From assembly GCA_029289265.1 (NCBI GenBank), contig JARFTX010000028.1:1-43316 (forward strand): a stretch of 43,316 bases of DNA, read 5' to 3'. Origin of the DNA: Gammaproteobacteria bacterium (GTDB lineage: Bacteria; Pseudomonadota; Gammaproteobacteria; Burkholderiales; Rhodocyclaceae). Made by a program: the position numbers and the translations under genes. The notes below the pieces were generated by a model. The model was not told the DNA's origin. It did not search any database and saw nothing but the letters and a program-made list of their open reading frames with translations. Positions 34,824 through 43,316 of the stretch are shown piece by piece (positions within the stretch are counted from its first letter, which is position 1; each line of letters begins with the position of its first letter).

Positions 34824-35154
34824 GGCTGGATCCTGCGGAAGGAAGTGCGAGGATTTTACCTTGCTTGACGCGCGGCGGCCGCGCGCCTTTCCGAGCTGAT
34901 TCCGAACCGAGCGGCACACGTCAGTCGAGACAACCACTGCGCGCCCGAGAGCGCAAGCGTCCGGCGCACGCAGCCGCGGCCCGCCCGACGAAGTACTACC
35001 GACGCGACGAAACCGCATCGGCGGCCCACAGTCTATAGTTGAACAAATCAGTCGGAAATGCATCCGCCGGCCTGACGCTGCGGCGCCTGCGGTCCGACGG
35101 CCTCCGGCCCGAGGCGCGGGGTCGCAAAGGTCGATCACGACAACGACGCCAGGC
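34824..35154. other. 331-bp intergenic region between divergent genes
   Basis: The spacer lies between the MBL-fold hydrolase gene (minus) and the DUF1269 gene (plus). It holds a -10-like TATAGT at 35034-35039 for the plus strand, without a recognisable -35. No RNA gene, repeat or convincing coding frame was seen. Confidence 0.4.
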
Positions 35155-35169
35155 GTGCCGCGGCAGGCA

Positions 35170-35724
35170 ATGCCGCAGCACTCCCCCCAACGGAAGGAGA
35201 CGGTCAGGAGAGGCCTGAGGCGACTGTACTTCTTGCTGCCCGATGTCACGACAGCACGCGCGATCGTCGACGAGTTGCTGCTCGCTCACATCCCCTTTGA
35301 GCACATTCACGTCTTGGCGCGGGCCAACACGCCGCTCGATGAACTGCCCGAGGCGGGTCTCGCACAGAAGACCGATCTGGTGCCGGCGCTCGAGCGCGGC
35401 CTCGCGGTAGGTGGCACGGTGGGCGCGCTCGCTGGGCTGGCTGCGGTGGTCTTTCCCCCGGCCGGCGTGGTCGCAGCCGGCGGCGCGATCCTGTTCGGTG
35501 CGCTCGGCGGCGCCGGTTTCGGCGCCTGGGTGTCGTCGATGGTCGGCGTGAGCCTGCCCAATTCGCGCCTTCAGCGCTTCGAGAAGGCGATCGAGCAGGG
35601 CATGATTCTGATGATGGTCGACGTGCCGAAGGACCGGGTCGACGAGTACGAGGAGCTGATCCGCAGCCATCACCCGGAGGTCGATATCGAGGGGACCGAG
35701 CCGACCATACCCGCCTTTCCGTGA
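35170..35724 (+). CDS. DUF1269 family membrane-associated protein
   Basis: The 184-residue product has an N-terminal regulatory-like region (LRRLYFLLPDVTTARAIVDELLLAHIPFEHIHVLAR), a glycine-rich double hydrophobic hairpin (about 83-120; GGTVGALAGLAAVVFPPAGVVAAGGAILFGALGGAGFGAW) and a C-terminal cytoplasmic segment. This layout is typical of DUF1269, whose function is unknown. The start is uncertain: ATG 35170 is used, but GTG 35155 is in frame. Family members usually begin at the point matching CTG 35215 (LRRLYFL), which has AGGAG at 35206-35210. Confidence 0.8.
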   Translation: MPQHSPQRKETVRRGLRRLYFLLPDVTTARAIVDELLLAHIPFEHIHVLARANTPLDELPEAGLAQKTDLVPALERGLAVGGTVGALAGLAAVVFPPAGVVAAGGAILFGALGGAGFGAWVSSMVGVSLPNSRLQRFEKAIEQGMILMMVDVPKDRVDEYEELIRSHHPEVDIEGTEPTIPAFP

Positions 35725-35784
35725 GCGCGCAGGCGACGTGCGAGGAGTCGCCTCCCGCCCGCATAGGCAGCGCGCGCATGCGCA

Positions 35785-35816
35785 CATGCGACGGTTGCCG
35801 CGAGTCTTGTCGCATG
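35785..35816. promoter_or_regulatory. inverted repeat upstream of the oxidase operon
   Basis: CATGCGAC (35785-35792) and GTCGCATG (35809-35816) form an 8-bp perfect inverted repeat with a 16-nt spacer, 60 bp after the DUF1269 stop and about 160 bp before coxB. A palindrome GCGCATGCGC lies just before it. It could be a terminator stem for the DUF1269 gene or a regulator site for the oxidase operon. Confidence 0.3.
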
Positions 35817-35974
35817 CTCTTGCGCAAACAGCGCCCGGGCACAAGACCGGCAGCGGTCCGCGGCAGCGGGCGCAAATGCAATGGGCGGTTGAAACGATGC
35901 GCATTTGCAACTAGCTTTAGTACGTGTGCTTGCGCGCGGCCCGCCGACGGCCAAGCGCGCGACGGGGGCGCGAC

Positions 35975-37159
35975 ATGGTCTTGGCCGTCGCATTGATTCT
36001 CGTCACGGTCGCCTCGGTCCTGTTCCACTTCCTGAGCCCGTGGTGGTTCACGCCGCTCGCGTCGAACTGGAAGCTGATCGACGACACCATCCTGATCACG
36101 CTCGTGATCACGGGGGGGGTGTTCGTCGCGGTCAATCTGTTCATTGCCTGGGCGCTGATCCGCTACCGCCACCGCCCCGGCCGGCGCGCCACCTACGAGC
36201 CCGAGAACAAGAAGCTCGAAGGCTGGCTCACGATCGGGACCTCGCTGGGCATCATCGCGATGCTCGCCCCCGGGCTCTATGTCTATACACAGATGATCCG
36301 CGTCCCGGAGGACGCAATCGTTGTCGAGGCGGTCGGCCAGCAGTGGCAGTGGCGCTTCCGCCTTCCCGGCGAGGACGGGCGGCTCGGGCGCACCGGGGCG
36401 GCCTTCGTGAGCCTCGACAACCCGCTCGGTCTCGACCCCGACGACCCCGACGGCCACGACGACCTGATCGTGCCGGGCCCCGACCTGGTGCTGCCGCTCG
36501 ACCGCCCGGTGCTGGTGCTGCTGCGCGCCCACGACGTGCTGCACAACTTCTACGTGCCGCAGTTTCGCGTCAAGATGGACCTGGTGCCGGGGCTGGTGTC
36601 GCGCTTCTGGTTCACGCCGACCGCGACCGGCCGCTTCGAGATCCTGTGCGCCGAGCTCTGCGGCGTCGGGCACTGGAACATGCGCGGCCACGTCGAGGTG
36701 GTCGACAAGAGCGCCTACCGCGAATGGCGGGCGGCGCTACCTACCTTCGGCGCCGTGCTCGCGGCGGCCGCCGACGACGGACTGGACGAGGCGGCGCGGC
36801 GCGGGCGCGAGCTCGCGCGCGAGCGCGGCTGCCTCGCCTGCCACACCCTCGACGGCGCAGCCGGCATCGGCCCGACCTGGCAGGGCCTCTACGGCGCAGA
36901 GCGCCCGCTCGCAGACGGGCGCAGCGTGCGCGCCGACGCCGATTACCTCGCCGAAGCGATCCGCGACCCGAATGCGACGCTCGTCGCCGGCTTCCCCGCG
37001 ATCATGCCACGCGTCGACCTCTCCGAGGCCGAGGTCGACGCCCTCGTCGCGTTCATCCGCTCGCTCGGCGCGCCAACCGCCGAGGCGCAGGGCGCCGATC
37101 CGATGCCGCCCGGCGACGCGCCGGCCGCCAACGAAGCCGCACACGGAGCGCCACGATGA
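35975..37159 (+). CDS. coxB: Cytochrome c oxidase subunit II with C-terminal cytochrome c (caa3 type)
   Basis: This 394-residue subunit carries the CuA centre that accepts electrons, fused to a cytochrome c domain. Seen: three hydrophobic segments (2-24, 38-63, 82-104), CuA ligands His190 and C-AE-L-C-GVGH-x2-M (Cys225, Glu227, Cys229, His233, Met236), then a heme site CLACH (286-290) and a distal Met in FPAIMPRVDL. Fusion of CuA and heme c defines a caa3-type enzyme. The start at 35975 follows a GGGGG stretch. The stop overlaps coxA (ATGA). Confidence 0.95.
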   Translation: MVLAVALILVTVASVLFHFLSPWWFTPLASNWKLIDDTILITLVITGGVFVAVNLFIAWALIRYRHRPGRRATYEPENKKLEGWLTIGTSLGIIAMLAPGLYVYTQMIRVPEDAIVVEAVGQQWQWRFRLPGEDGRLGRTGAAFVSLDNPLGLDPDDPDGHDDLIVPGPDLVLPLDRPVLVLLRAHDVLHNFYVPQFRVKMDLVPGLVSRFWFTPTATGRFEILCAELCGVGHWNMRGHVEVVDKSAYREWRAALPTFGAVLAAAADDGLDEAARRGRELARERGCLACHTLDGAAGIGPTWQGLYGAERPLADGRSVRADADYLAEAIRDPNATLVAGFPAIMPRVDLSEAEVDALVAFIRSLGAPTAEAQGADPMPPGDAPAANEAAHGAPR

Positions 37160-38907
37160 CGCACGACGCCGACACCCACCACGAGCCGTCGAGCTTCTGG
37201 ACGCGCTACGTCTGGAGCCAGGACCACAAGGTGATCGCGATCCAGTACACGCTCACCGCGATCGCGATCGGCCTGGTCGGCCTGGTGCTCTCCAACCTGA
37301 TGCGGCTGCAGTTGGGCTTCCCGGGTCGCTTCGACTTCATCGACGCCGCCGCCTACTACCAGTACGTCACCATGCACGGGATGATCATGGTGATCTATCT
37401 CCTCACCGCGCTCCTGCTCGGCGGCTTCGGCAACTACCTGATCCCGTTGATGGTGGGCGCCCGCGACATGGTGTTCCCCTACCTCAACATGCTGTCGTTC
37501 TGGGTGTACCTGCTTGCGGTGCTGGTGCTGGTAGCGAGCTTCTTCGTCCCCGGCGGGCCGACCGGCGCGGGCTGGACGCTCTATCCGCCGCAGGCGATCC
37601 TGCCCGGCACGCCGGGCACCGACTGGGGCATCGTGCTGATGCTCGCCTCGCTGGTGATCTTCATCGTCGCCGCGACGATGGGCGGCCTGAACTACGTCAC
37701 CACGGTGCTACAGGCGCGCACCCGCGGCATGACGCTGATGCGCATGCCGCTCACGGTGTGGGGCATCTTCACCGCGTCGGTCCTCGCGCTGCTGGCGTTT
37801 CCGGCGCTCTTCGTGGCGGGCATGATGATGCTGCTCGACAAGCTCGCCGGCACCAGCTTCTTCATGCCGGCGATCGTCTCGATGGGTCGCGAGCTCGGCC
37901 ACGAGGGCGGCAGTCCGCTGCTGTTCCAGCACCTCTTCTGGTTCTTCGGCCACCCCGAGGTGTACATCGTCGCGCTGCCCGCCTTCGGCATCGTCTCGGA
38001 TCTCATCAGCACCCACGCGCGCAAGAACATCTTCGGCTATCGCATGATGGTGTGGGCGATCGTCGCGATCGGCGGCCTCTCCTTCGTCGTCTGGGCGCAC
38101 CACATGTACGTGAGCGGGATGAACCCGTACTTCGGCTACTTCTTCGCGACGACGACGCTGATCATTGCGGTGCCGACCGCGATCAAGGTCTACAACTGGG
38201 TGCTGACGCTGTGGCGCGGCAACATCCACCTCACCGTGCCGATGCTGTTCGCGATCGGCTTCATCTGCAGCTTCGTGCTGGGCGGGATCACGGGACTTTT
38301 CCTCGGCAACGTCAGCGTCGACATCCCGCTCTCGGACACCTACTTCGTCGTCGCCCACTTCCACATGGTGATGGGGGTCGCGCCCATCCTCGCGATCTTC
38401 GGCGGCATCTACCACTGGTACCCGAAGGTCACGGGCCGCATGCTCGACGAGCGGCTCGGCCGGCTGCACTTCTGGGTGACCTTCCTCGGCACCTACGCGA
38501 TCTATTTCCCGATGCACTACCTGGGTTTCCTCGGCATGCCACGGCGCTACTACTCGTTCGAGGACTATGCCTTCATCCCCGACTCGGCGCAGGATCTCAA
38601 CGCCTTCATCACGGTGTGCGCGCTGGTCGTTGCCGCGTTCCAGTTCTTGTTCCTGTTCAACCTGGTGTGGAGCGCCTTCCGCGGCAAGCCCGCCGAGTCC
38701 AATCCGTGGGGGGCGACGACGCTCGAGTGGCAGACGCCCGAGACCCCCCCGCGCCACGGCAACTGGGGCGAGGCGCTGCCGGTGGTCCATCGCTGGGCTT
38801 ACGACTACAGCGTGCCAGGCGCGAAGCGGGACTTCATCCCGCAGACCGAGCCGCATGAGGGGGCCCCGCCCGGCACCGACGAGGCGCTCGCGGAGGCACG
38901 GCCATGA
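37156..38907 (+). CDS. coxA: Cytochrome c oxidase subunit I (heme-copper oxidase, type A1)
   Basis: This 583-residue catalytic subunit binds the low-spin heme, high-spin heme and CuB and pumps protons. Seen: about twelve transmembrane segments, heme ligand region YVTMHGMIMV, the CuB/D-channel motif FFGHPEVYIVALPAFGI (GHPEVY with Glu and cross-linked Tyr, hence type A1), WAHHMYVSG with two His, and AHFHMVMG near the end. It overlaps both neighbours by 4 bp (ATGA at 37156 and 38904). All catalytic residues appear intact. Confidence 0.97.
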   Translation: MTHDADTHHEPSSFWTRYVWSQDHKVIAIQYTLTAIAIGLVGLVLSNLMRLQLGFPGRFDFIDAAAYYQYVTMHGMIMVIYLLTALLLGGFGNYLIPLMVGARDMVFPYLNMLSFWVYLLAVLVLVASFFVPGGPTGAGWTLYPPQAILPGTPGTDWGIVLMLASLVIFIVAATMGGLNYVTTVLQARTRGMTLMRMPLTVWGIFTASVLALLAFPALFVAGMMMLLDKLAGTSFFMPAIVSMGRELGHEGGSPLLFQHLFWFFGHPEVYIVALPAFGIVSDLISTHARKNIFGYRMMVWAIVAIGGLSFVVWAHHMYVSGMNPYFGYFFATTTLIIAVPTAIKVYNWVLTLWRGNIHLTVPMLFAIGFICSFVLGGITGLFLGNVSVDIPLSDTYFVVAHFHMVMGVAPILAIFGGIYHWYPKVTGRMLDERLGRLHFWVTFLGTYAIYFPMHYLGFLGMPRRYYSFEDYAFIPDSAQDLNAFITVCALVVAAFQFLFLFNLVWSAFRGKPAESNPWGATTLEWQTPETPPRHGNWGEALPVVHRWAYDYSVPGAKRDFIPQTEPHEGAPPGTDEALAEARP

Positions 38908-39578
38908 ACCTGTTCGCGACGCTCGCCGACAAGCCCTGGCTCGCACAGCCCGCGCCGCCGCCCGACGAGGCCGCGCGCCGCATGCCAGCGGCACGGGTCG
39001 GCGTGTTGTGGCTGCTCGCCTCGCTCACCGCGCTGTTCTCGCTGTTCGCGGTCGCCTTCCTGATCCGCGCCCAGCTGCCGGACTGGGAGGCGCTCGCCGG
39101 CGGTGCGGGGCGACCACTCGCCTCGCTCGCGCCGCTGTGGGTGAATACGGCGTGGCTCGCCACCGCCAGCGTCACGCTGCAGGCGGCGAGCCTGTTCGCC
39201 CGGCGCGGGCGCTCAGGCGCGCTGCGTGCCGCGCTCGCGGCCGGGGCACTCTCGGCCCTTGCCTTCCTCGCCGGGCAGGCGCTGGTGTGGCAGCAGCTCA
39301 TCGCGCAGGGCCACTTCATCGCCACCAACCCGTCGGCGAGCTTCTTCTACCTGCTCACGGCGCTGCACGGCGCGCACCTCGCCGGCGGTCTCGTCGCCTG
39401 GGTACACGTCGCCCGCCGTGCCTGGCGGCCGGCGGCGGACGCGCGGCTCGCGCTCGGCGTCGCGCTGTGCGCGCTCTACTGGCATTTCCTGCTCGCGGTG
39501 TGGCTGTTCGTCTTCGCGCTGCTCGCGGCCGAGCCGGCGACGCTCGTGTGGCTCGCCGAGATCTGCGGCCTGAGGTAA
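38904..39578 (+). CDS. Cytochrome c oxidase subunit III-like protein (first copy)
   Basis: This 224-residue membrane protein of the heme-copper oxidase subunit III family has about five transmembrane segments. Family-like features are FIATNPSASFFYLLTALHGAHLAGGLVAW (the HGxHxxGG motif), and ALYWHFLLAVWLFVFALL at the end. Start and stop are clear; the ATG overlaps the coxA stop. A second subunit III gene follows at 39655, so this operon encodes two subunit III-type proteins. This copy is Ala/Leu-rich and more diverged. Confidence 0.9.
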   Translation: MNLFATLADKPWLAQPAPPPDEAARRMPAARVGVLWLLASLTALFSLFAVAFLIRAQLPDWEALAGGAGRPLASLAPLWVNTAWLATASVTLQAASLFARRGRSGALRAALAAGALSALAFLAGQALVWQQLIAQGHFIATNPSASFFYLLTALHGAHLAGGLVAWVHVARRAWRPAADARLALGVALCALYWHFLLAVWLFVFALLAAEPATLVWLAEICGLR

Positions 39579-39610
39579 TAGCGATGGGCGGAGTCATCCA
39601 TTCCGGAATC

Positions 39611-39636
39611 GGCGTCGCGGCCTGCAGCGCGACGCC
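39611..39636 (+). promoter_or_regulatory. intercistronic hairpin before second subunit III gene
   Basis: GGCGTCGCG (39611-39619) and CGCGACGCC (39628-39636) form a 9-bp perfect stem with an 8-nt loop in the 76-bp gap between the two subunit III genes, just before the GGGGGGG ribosome-site region of the second. It could stabilise or process the mRNA, or attenuate. There is no U-run. Confidence 0.45.
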
Positions 39637-39654
39637 CACAAAGGGGGGGCGGAC

Positions 39655-40347
39655 ATGACCAACCCGACTTCGCAAACGCAAAGCCCGCCAGCGTCCGCCA
39701 CGCCTGGCTGGAACGAAGTCGTCGCCGACTGGGCGGCCGACCGGCGCGTATTCCAGGTGTCGTGGCGCAAGTCGATGATGTGGATCTTCCTGCTCTCCGA
39801 CACCTTCGTGTTCGGCTGCTTCCTGACCGGCTACATGATGGTGCGCATCGCCACCACCGAGCCGTGGCCCAACGTGAGCGAGGTGTTCGCGCTGACGATG
39901 TTCGGCCAGTCGATCCCGCTGATCCTGATCGCGATCATGACCTTCGTGCTGATCACCAGCAGCGGCACCATGGCGATGGCGGTGAACTACGCCTATCGGC
40001 GCGACCGCGTGCGCTGCGCCGCCCTGATGCTGGCGACGGCGGCGCTCGGCGCGAGCTTCGTCGGCATGCAGGCCTTCGAGTGGACCAAGCTGATCGAGGA
40101 CGGCGTGCGCCCCTGGGGCAATCCGATGGGGGCGGCGCAGTTCGGTGCGAGCTTCTTCCTGATCACCGGCTTTCACGGCCTGCACGTGAGCGCCGGCGTG
40201 ATCTACCTGGTGATCGTCGCCCGGCGGGTGCTCGCCGGCCGCTACGAACGCCGCGGCGACTACGAGATCGTCGAGATCGCCGGCCTGTATTGGCACTTCG
40301 TCGATCTCGTGTGGGTCTTCATCTTCGCGTTCTTCTACCTCTGGTAG
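39655..40347 (+). CDS. coxC: Cytochrome c oxidase subunit III (second copy)
   Basis: This 230-residue subunit III has five to seven membrane segments. Characteristic parts are MMWIFLLSDTFVFGCFLTGYMMVR, the Glu in AFEWTKLIEDG, FHGLHVSAGVIYLV (HGLHVxxG) and the end IAGLYWHFVDLVWVFIFAFFYLW, the classical subunit III signature. It follows the first copy after 76 bp, which contain a hairpin. A poly-G ribosome site precedes the ATG. It is the more canonical of the two copies. Confidence 0.93.
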   Translation: MTNPTSQTQSPPASATPGWNEVVADWAADRRVFQVSWRKSMMWIFLLSDTFVFGCFLTGYMMVRIATTEPWPNVSEVFALTMFGQSIPLILIAIMTFVLITSSGTMAMAVNYAYRRDRVRCAALMLATAALGASFVGMQAFEWTKLIEDGVRPWGNPMGAAQFGASFFLITGFHGLHVSAGVIYLVIVARRVLAGRYERRGDYEIVEIAGLYWHFVDLVWVFIFAFFYLW

Positions 40348-40357
40348 GGAGGCCATC

Positions 40358-40684
40358 ATGGACCGCGACCCAGGACAGCAGCATCCGATCGGCCTCTACC
40401 TCAAGGTGTGGGGGCTCTTGTTCGTGCTGAGCTTCTTCTCCTACATGGTCGATTACCACGAGGTGCAGGGCCACCTGCGCTGGATCCTGGTGGTCACCTT
40501 CATGCTGCTCAAGGCCGGGCTGATCGTCGCCGTGTTCATGCACCTGCGCTGGGAGCGGCTCGCCCTGATCGCCGCGATCACGCTGCCGCCGCTCGCGGTG
40601 GTGGTGCTGGCGGTGCTGATGGCGGTCGAAGGCGACTACACCGCCGCAATCCGCGACGCCTTCTTCGCGACACCGGCACCTTGA
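40358..40684 (+). CDS. Cytochrome c oxidase subunit IV-like protein
   Basis: This 108-residue small membrane protein has three hydrophobic segments: LKVWGLLFVLSFFSYMV, WILVVTFMLLKAGLIVAVFMHL and LALIAAITLPPLAVVVLAVLMAV. The Lys-containing motif LLKAGLIVAVFMHLRWE is the hallmark of bacterial subunit IV (COX4_pro type). It comes 10 bp after the second subunit III and closes the oxidase operon. Confidence 0.9.
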   Translation: MDRDPGQQHPIGLYLKVWGLLFVLSFFSYMVDYHEVQGHLRWILVVTFMLLKAGLIVAVFMHLRWERLALIAAITLPPLAVVVLAVLMAVEGDYTAAIRDAFFATPAP

Positions 40685-40692
40685 GAAGGAAA

Positions 40693-40725
40693 CGGACCCG
40701 TGGGTTCAGAGATTCCACGGGTCCG
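40693..40725 (+). terminator. hairpin after the oxidase operon
   Basis: An 11-bp perfect stem (CGGACCCGTGG / CCACGGGTCCG) with an 11-nt loop starts 8 bp after the subunit IV stop and lies before the convergent BON gene. The position and strength fit a terminator for both directions, though a T-run is missing. Confidence 0.6.
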
Positions 40726-40804
40726 CGGGTGTCGGGTCACGGCGTCGAATGCGGCTTCGCGAACCGGCAGCCCGTTCGCGAGAAACCGCTGTCTGCCGTG
40801 TCGC

Positions 40805-41146
40805 TCAAGCGGACGCGACGGAGATTTCGTTCGCGACCTCACGCACGCCCTCGATCTCCAGCGCCAGTTGCGCGGCGCGGAGACGTTGCGCCTCGGTCGT
40901 CACGGTGCCAGCGATTTTCACCAGGCCGTCCCGGGAGCTGACCGCGATCCCGAAACGGCCGAGCGTAGGGTCGGCGGCGAGCACCTCCTCGACGTGGCGG
41001 CCGAGTGCGTCGTGGTAGCCGTTCGCCGGCATGCGGGAGACGGCCTTGACGATATCCGCGGGGTTGGCGGCGAGCGCGGGAATCGTGATCGAGAATGCGA
41101 TCGCGGTCGTCGAGAGCAGGGCGGCAATGGCTTGGCGCGTCGTCAT
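40805..41146 (-). CDS. Exported BON-domain protein
   Basis: This 113-residue small periplasmic protein has a signal peptide (about 1-26; MTTRQAIAALLSTTAIAFSITIPALAA) and one BON domain (about 48-112; HVEEVLAADPTLGRFGIAVSSRDGLVKIAGTV...). BON proteins such as OsmY bind membrane lipids and protect the envelope. The ATG at 41146 has a GGAG site. A sigma-54 promoter with GlrR-type sites lies upstream (41207-41380), so expression is probably under the adjacent GlrR regulator. It is convergent with the oxidase operon. Confidence 0.93.
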   Translation of the reverse strand: MTTRQAIAALLSTTAIAFSITIPALAANPADIVKAVSRMPANGYHDALGRHVEEVLAADPTLGRFGIAVSSRDGLVKIAGTVTTEAQRLRAAQLALEIEGVREVANEISVASA

Positions 41147-41206
41147 GGTCTGTCTCCTTGCGAAACGTTGTACCGGTGTGAATCGGAGCGTGTTCGCAGA
41201 GGAATG

Positions 41207-41222
41207 AGCAAACCATGTGCCA
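41207..41222 (-). promoter_or_regulatory. sigma-54 promoter of the BON gene
   Basis: On the minus strand the sequence reads TTGGCACATGGTTTGCTC: TGGCAC (41217-41222), 5 nt, then TTGCT (41207-41211), which is the -24/-12 consensus with correct spacing. The predicted transcription start is about 50 bp upstream of the BON start codon. An AT-rich stretch (41221-41255) lies between it and the upstream sites and could help DNA bending, for example by IHF. Confidence 0.82.
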
Positions 41223-41297
41223 ATGATATTTTCTTGTTATTTTTCCGTAACTTAAGACGCCGATACGGTCATCGCCGGGTTTCGGCCGGGGCAGGTC

Positions 41298-41315
41298 TGT
41301 CGCCACTACCCGACA
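41298..41315. promoter_or_regulatory. GlrR-type activator site, exact TGTC-N10-GACA
   Basis: TGTCGCCACTACCCGACA is an exact match to TGTC-N10-GACA, the site recognised by GlrR (QseF) in E. coli. It is centred about 110 bp upstream of the predicted BON transcription start, a normal enhancer distance for sigma-54. Confidence 0.75.
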
Positions 41316-41352
41316 GTGACCTGACCACCCCATTCAAGTCACTGATTTACCT

Positions 41353-42779
<1,427 letters not shown>

Positions 42780-42783
<4 letters not shown>

Positions 42784-43316
42784 CGTCCATTCCTCCGTTC
42801 CGGGTTGGCCGGCGCGGGGGCCGCTCCCGCGGGCGGCCGGGCCGGCAGCGTGCGCTCGATTTCGGTCAGCGCATCGAGTTTTTCCTGAAGGCGCGCGCGG
42901 CTGCGGCGGCTTTCCTCGAGCTCGCGGCCCGATTCTTCGAGCCGCTGCGCGAGCGCTTCGTTGGCCTTCTGCAACTGCTCGCGCTCGCGCAACTGATCGA
43001 CCAGAAGGCGGGCAATCGGATGGAGCGCGCGCGCGTCGGGTTGTTCCGCCGCGATCACCGTGTCGAGCAGTTCGATCGCCGGCCCGAGCCCGTTGGCGTG
43101 CTCGGGGTGGGCGAGCGTGATCGCCTGGCGCACGCGGTTGATCGGCGTCGGCTCATAGAGCGCGAGGGTGGCGCGCTCGCGCTCGAGCTCCGCGGCGCTG
43201 AAGCCGCGCACGGCGCGGTGGTAGGCGACCACCGCCTCGGTCGCGTCGGCCGCGCCGAACTCGCGGCCGGCCAGATGCACCCAGTCGCCCGGCAGTCGGC
43301 CGAGGCTCTCGCAGCC
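42780..43316 (-). CDS. QseG-like lipoprotein (C-terminal part, 5' end outside window)
   Basis: The last 178 residues of a protein encoded just before glrR. At the window edge it reads GCESLGRLPGDWVHLAG, where Gly-Cys is consistent with the end of a lipobox. It continues with a helical and then coiled-coil region (REREQLQKANEALAQRLEESGRELEESRRSRARLQEKLDALTEIE) and a Pro/Ala-rich tail. This matches the position of QseG/GlrX, an outer-membrane lipoprotein that modulates the kinase GlrK in enterobacteria. Sequence similarity is mainly in layout. The stop overlaps the glrR start (ATGA). Confidence 0.72.

Overview
The window is GC-rich and densely coded, and its core gene order is betaproteobacterial: gmk-rpoZ-spoT, yicC beside gmk, rph-rdgB-hemW, thiS-thiG-trmB, and glrR after a qseG-like lipoprotein gene. 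With an uptake [NiFe] hydrogenase, a caa3-type oxidase and a very high third-position GC, a member of the Rhodocyclales (Thauera/Azoarcus-like) is the best guess. This rests on gene content and style only, not on a database search.

Layout. 1-923: 5' part of a Tat-exported hydrogenase small subunit (minus), cut by the window edge. 1224-4319: spoT, rpoZ and gmk (minus). 4320-5315: about 1 kb with at most one small hypothetical gene. 5316-13812: a compact type I restriction-modification operon, hsdM-hsdS-DUF1016 nuclease-hsdR-YgjP-like metallopeptidase (minus), in which every junction overlaps. 14001-14867: yicC (minus). Since yicC and gmk are commonly neighbours, the restriction operon looks like an island inserted between them. 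14989-19554: a protein kinase and PP2C phosphatase pair, then rph-rdgB-hemW with overlapping stops and starts (plus). 19712-23569: thiS-thiG-trmB-sppA (minus). 23686-23759: tRNA-Gly(CCC). 23986-26458: a divergent DUF779 protein, a periplasmic-sensor diguanylate cyclase and a flavin reductase. 26698-29175: mutY, a LON-domain protein and ubiX. 29358-32248: a mec-cysO-moeB-cysM operon for protein-thiocarboxylate cysteine synthesis. 32339-35724: nitronate monooxygenase, TRIC-like channel, metallo-beta-lactamase-fold hydrolase and DUF1269 protein. 35975-40684: a caa3-type cytochrome c oxidase operon with two subunit III genes. 40805-43316: a BON-domain exported protein, the sigma-54 activator GlrR and a QseG-like lipoprotein.

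The most striking regulatory signal is at 41207-41380. A near-consensus sigma-54 promoter (TGGCAC-N5-TTGCT) faces the BON gene, with an exact TGTC-N10-GACA site (the known GlrR recognition pattern) about 110 bp upstream of the predicted transcription start. A one-mismatch copy lies 65 bp further up, inside the 3' end of glrR. The most interesting metabolic signal is that the CysO-like carrier ends in Gly-Gly-Gly-Ala and is translationally coupled to a JAMM peptidase. This suggests a carrier made with a masked C-terminus that needs trimming before thiocarboxylation, as for HcyS-Ala/HcyD in Wolinella. No CRISPR array, insertion sequence, integrase or rRNA was seen.
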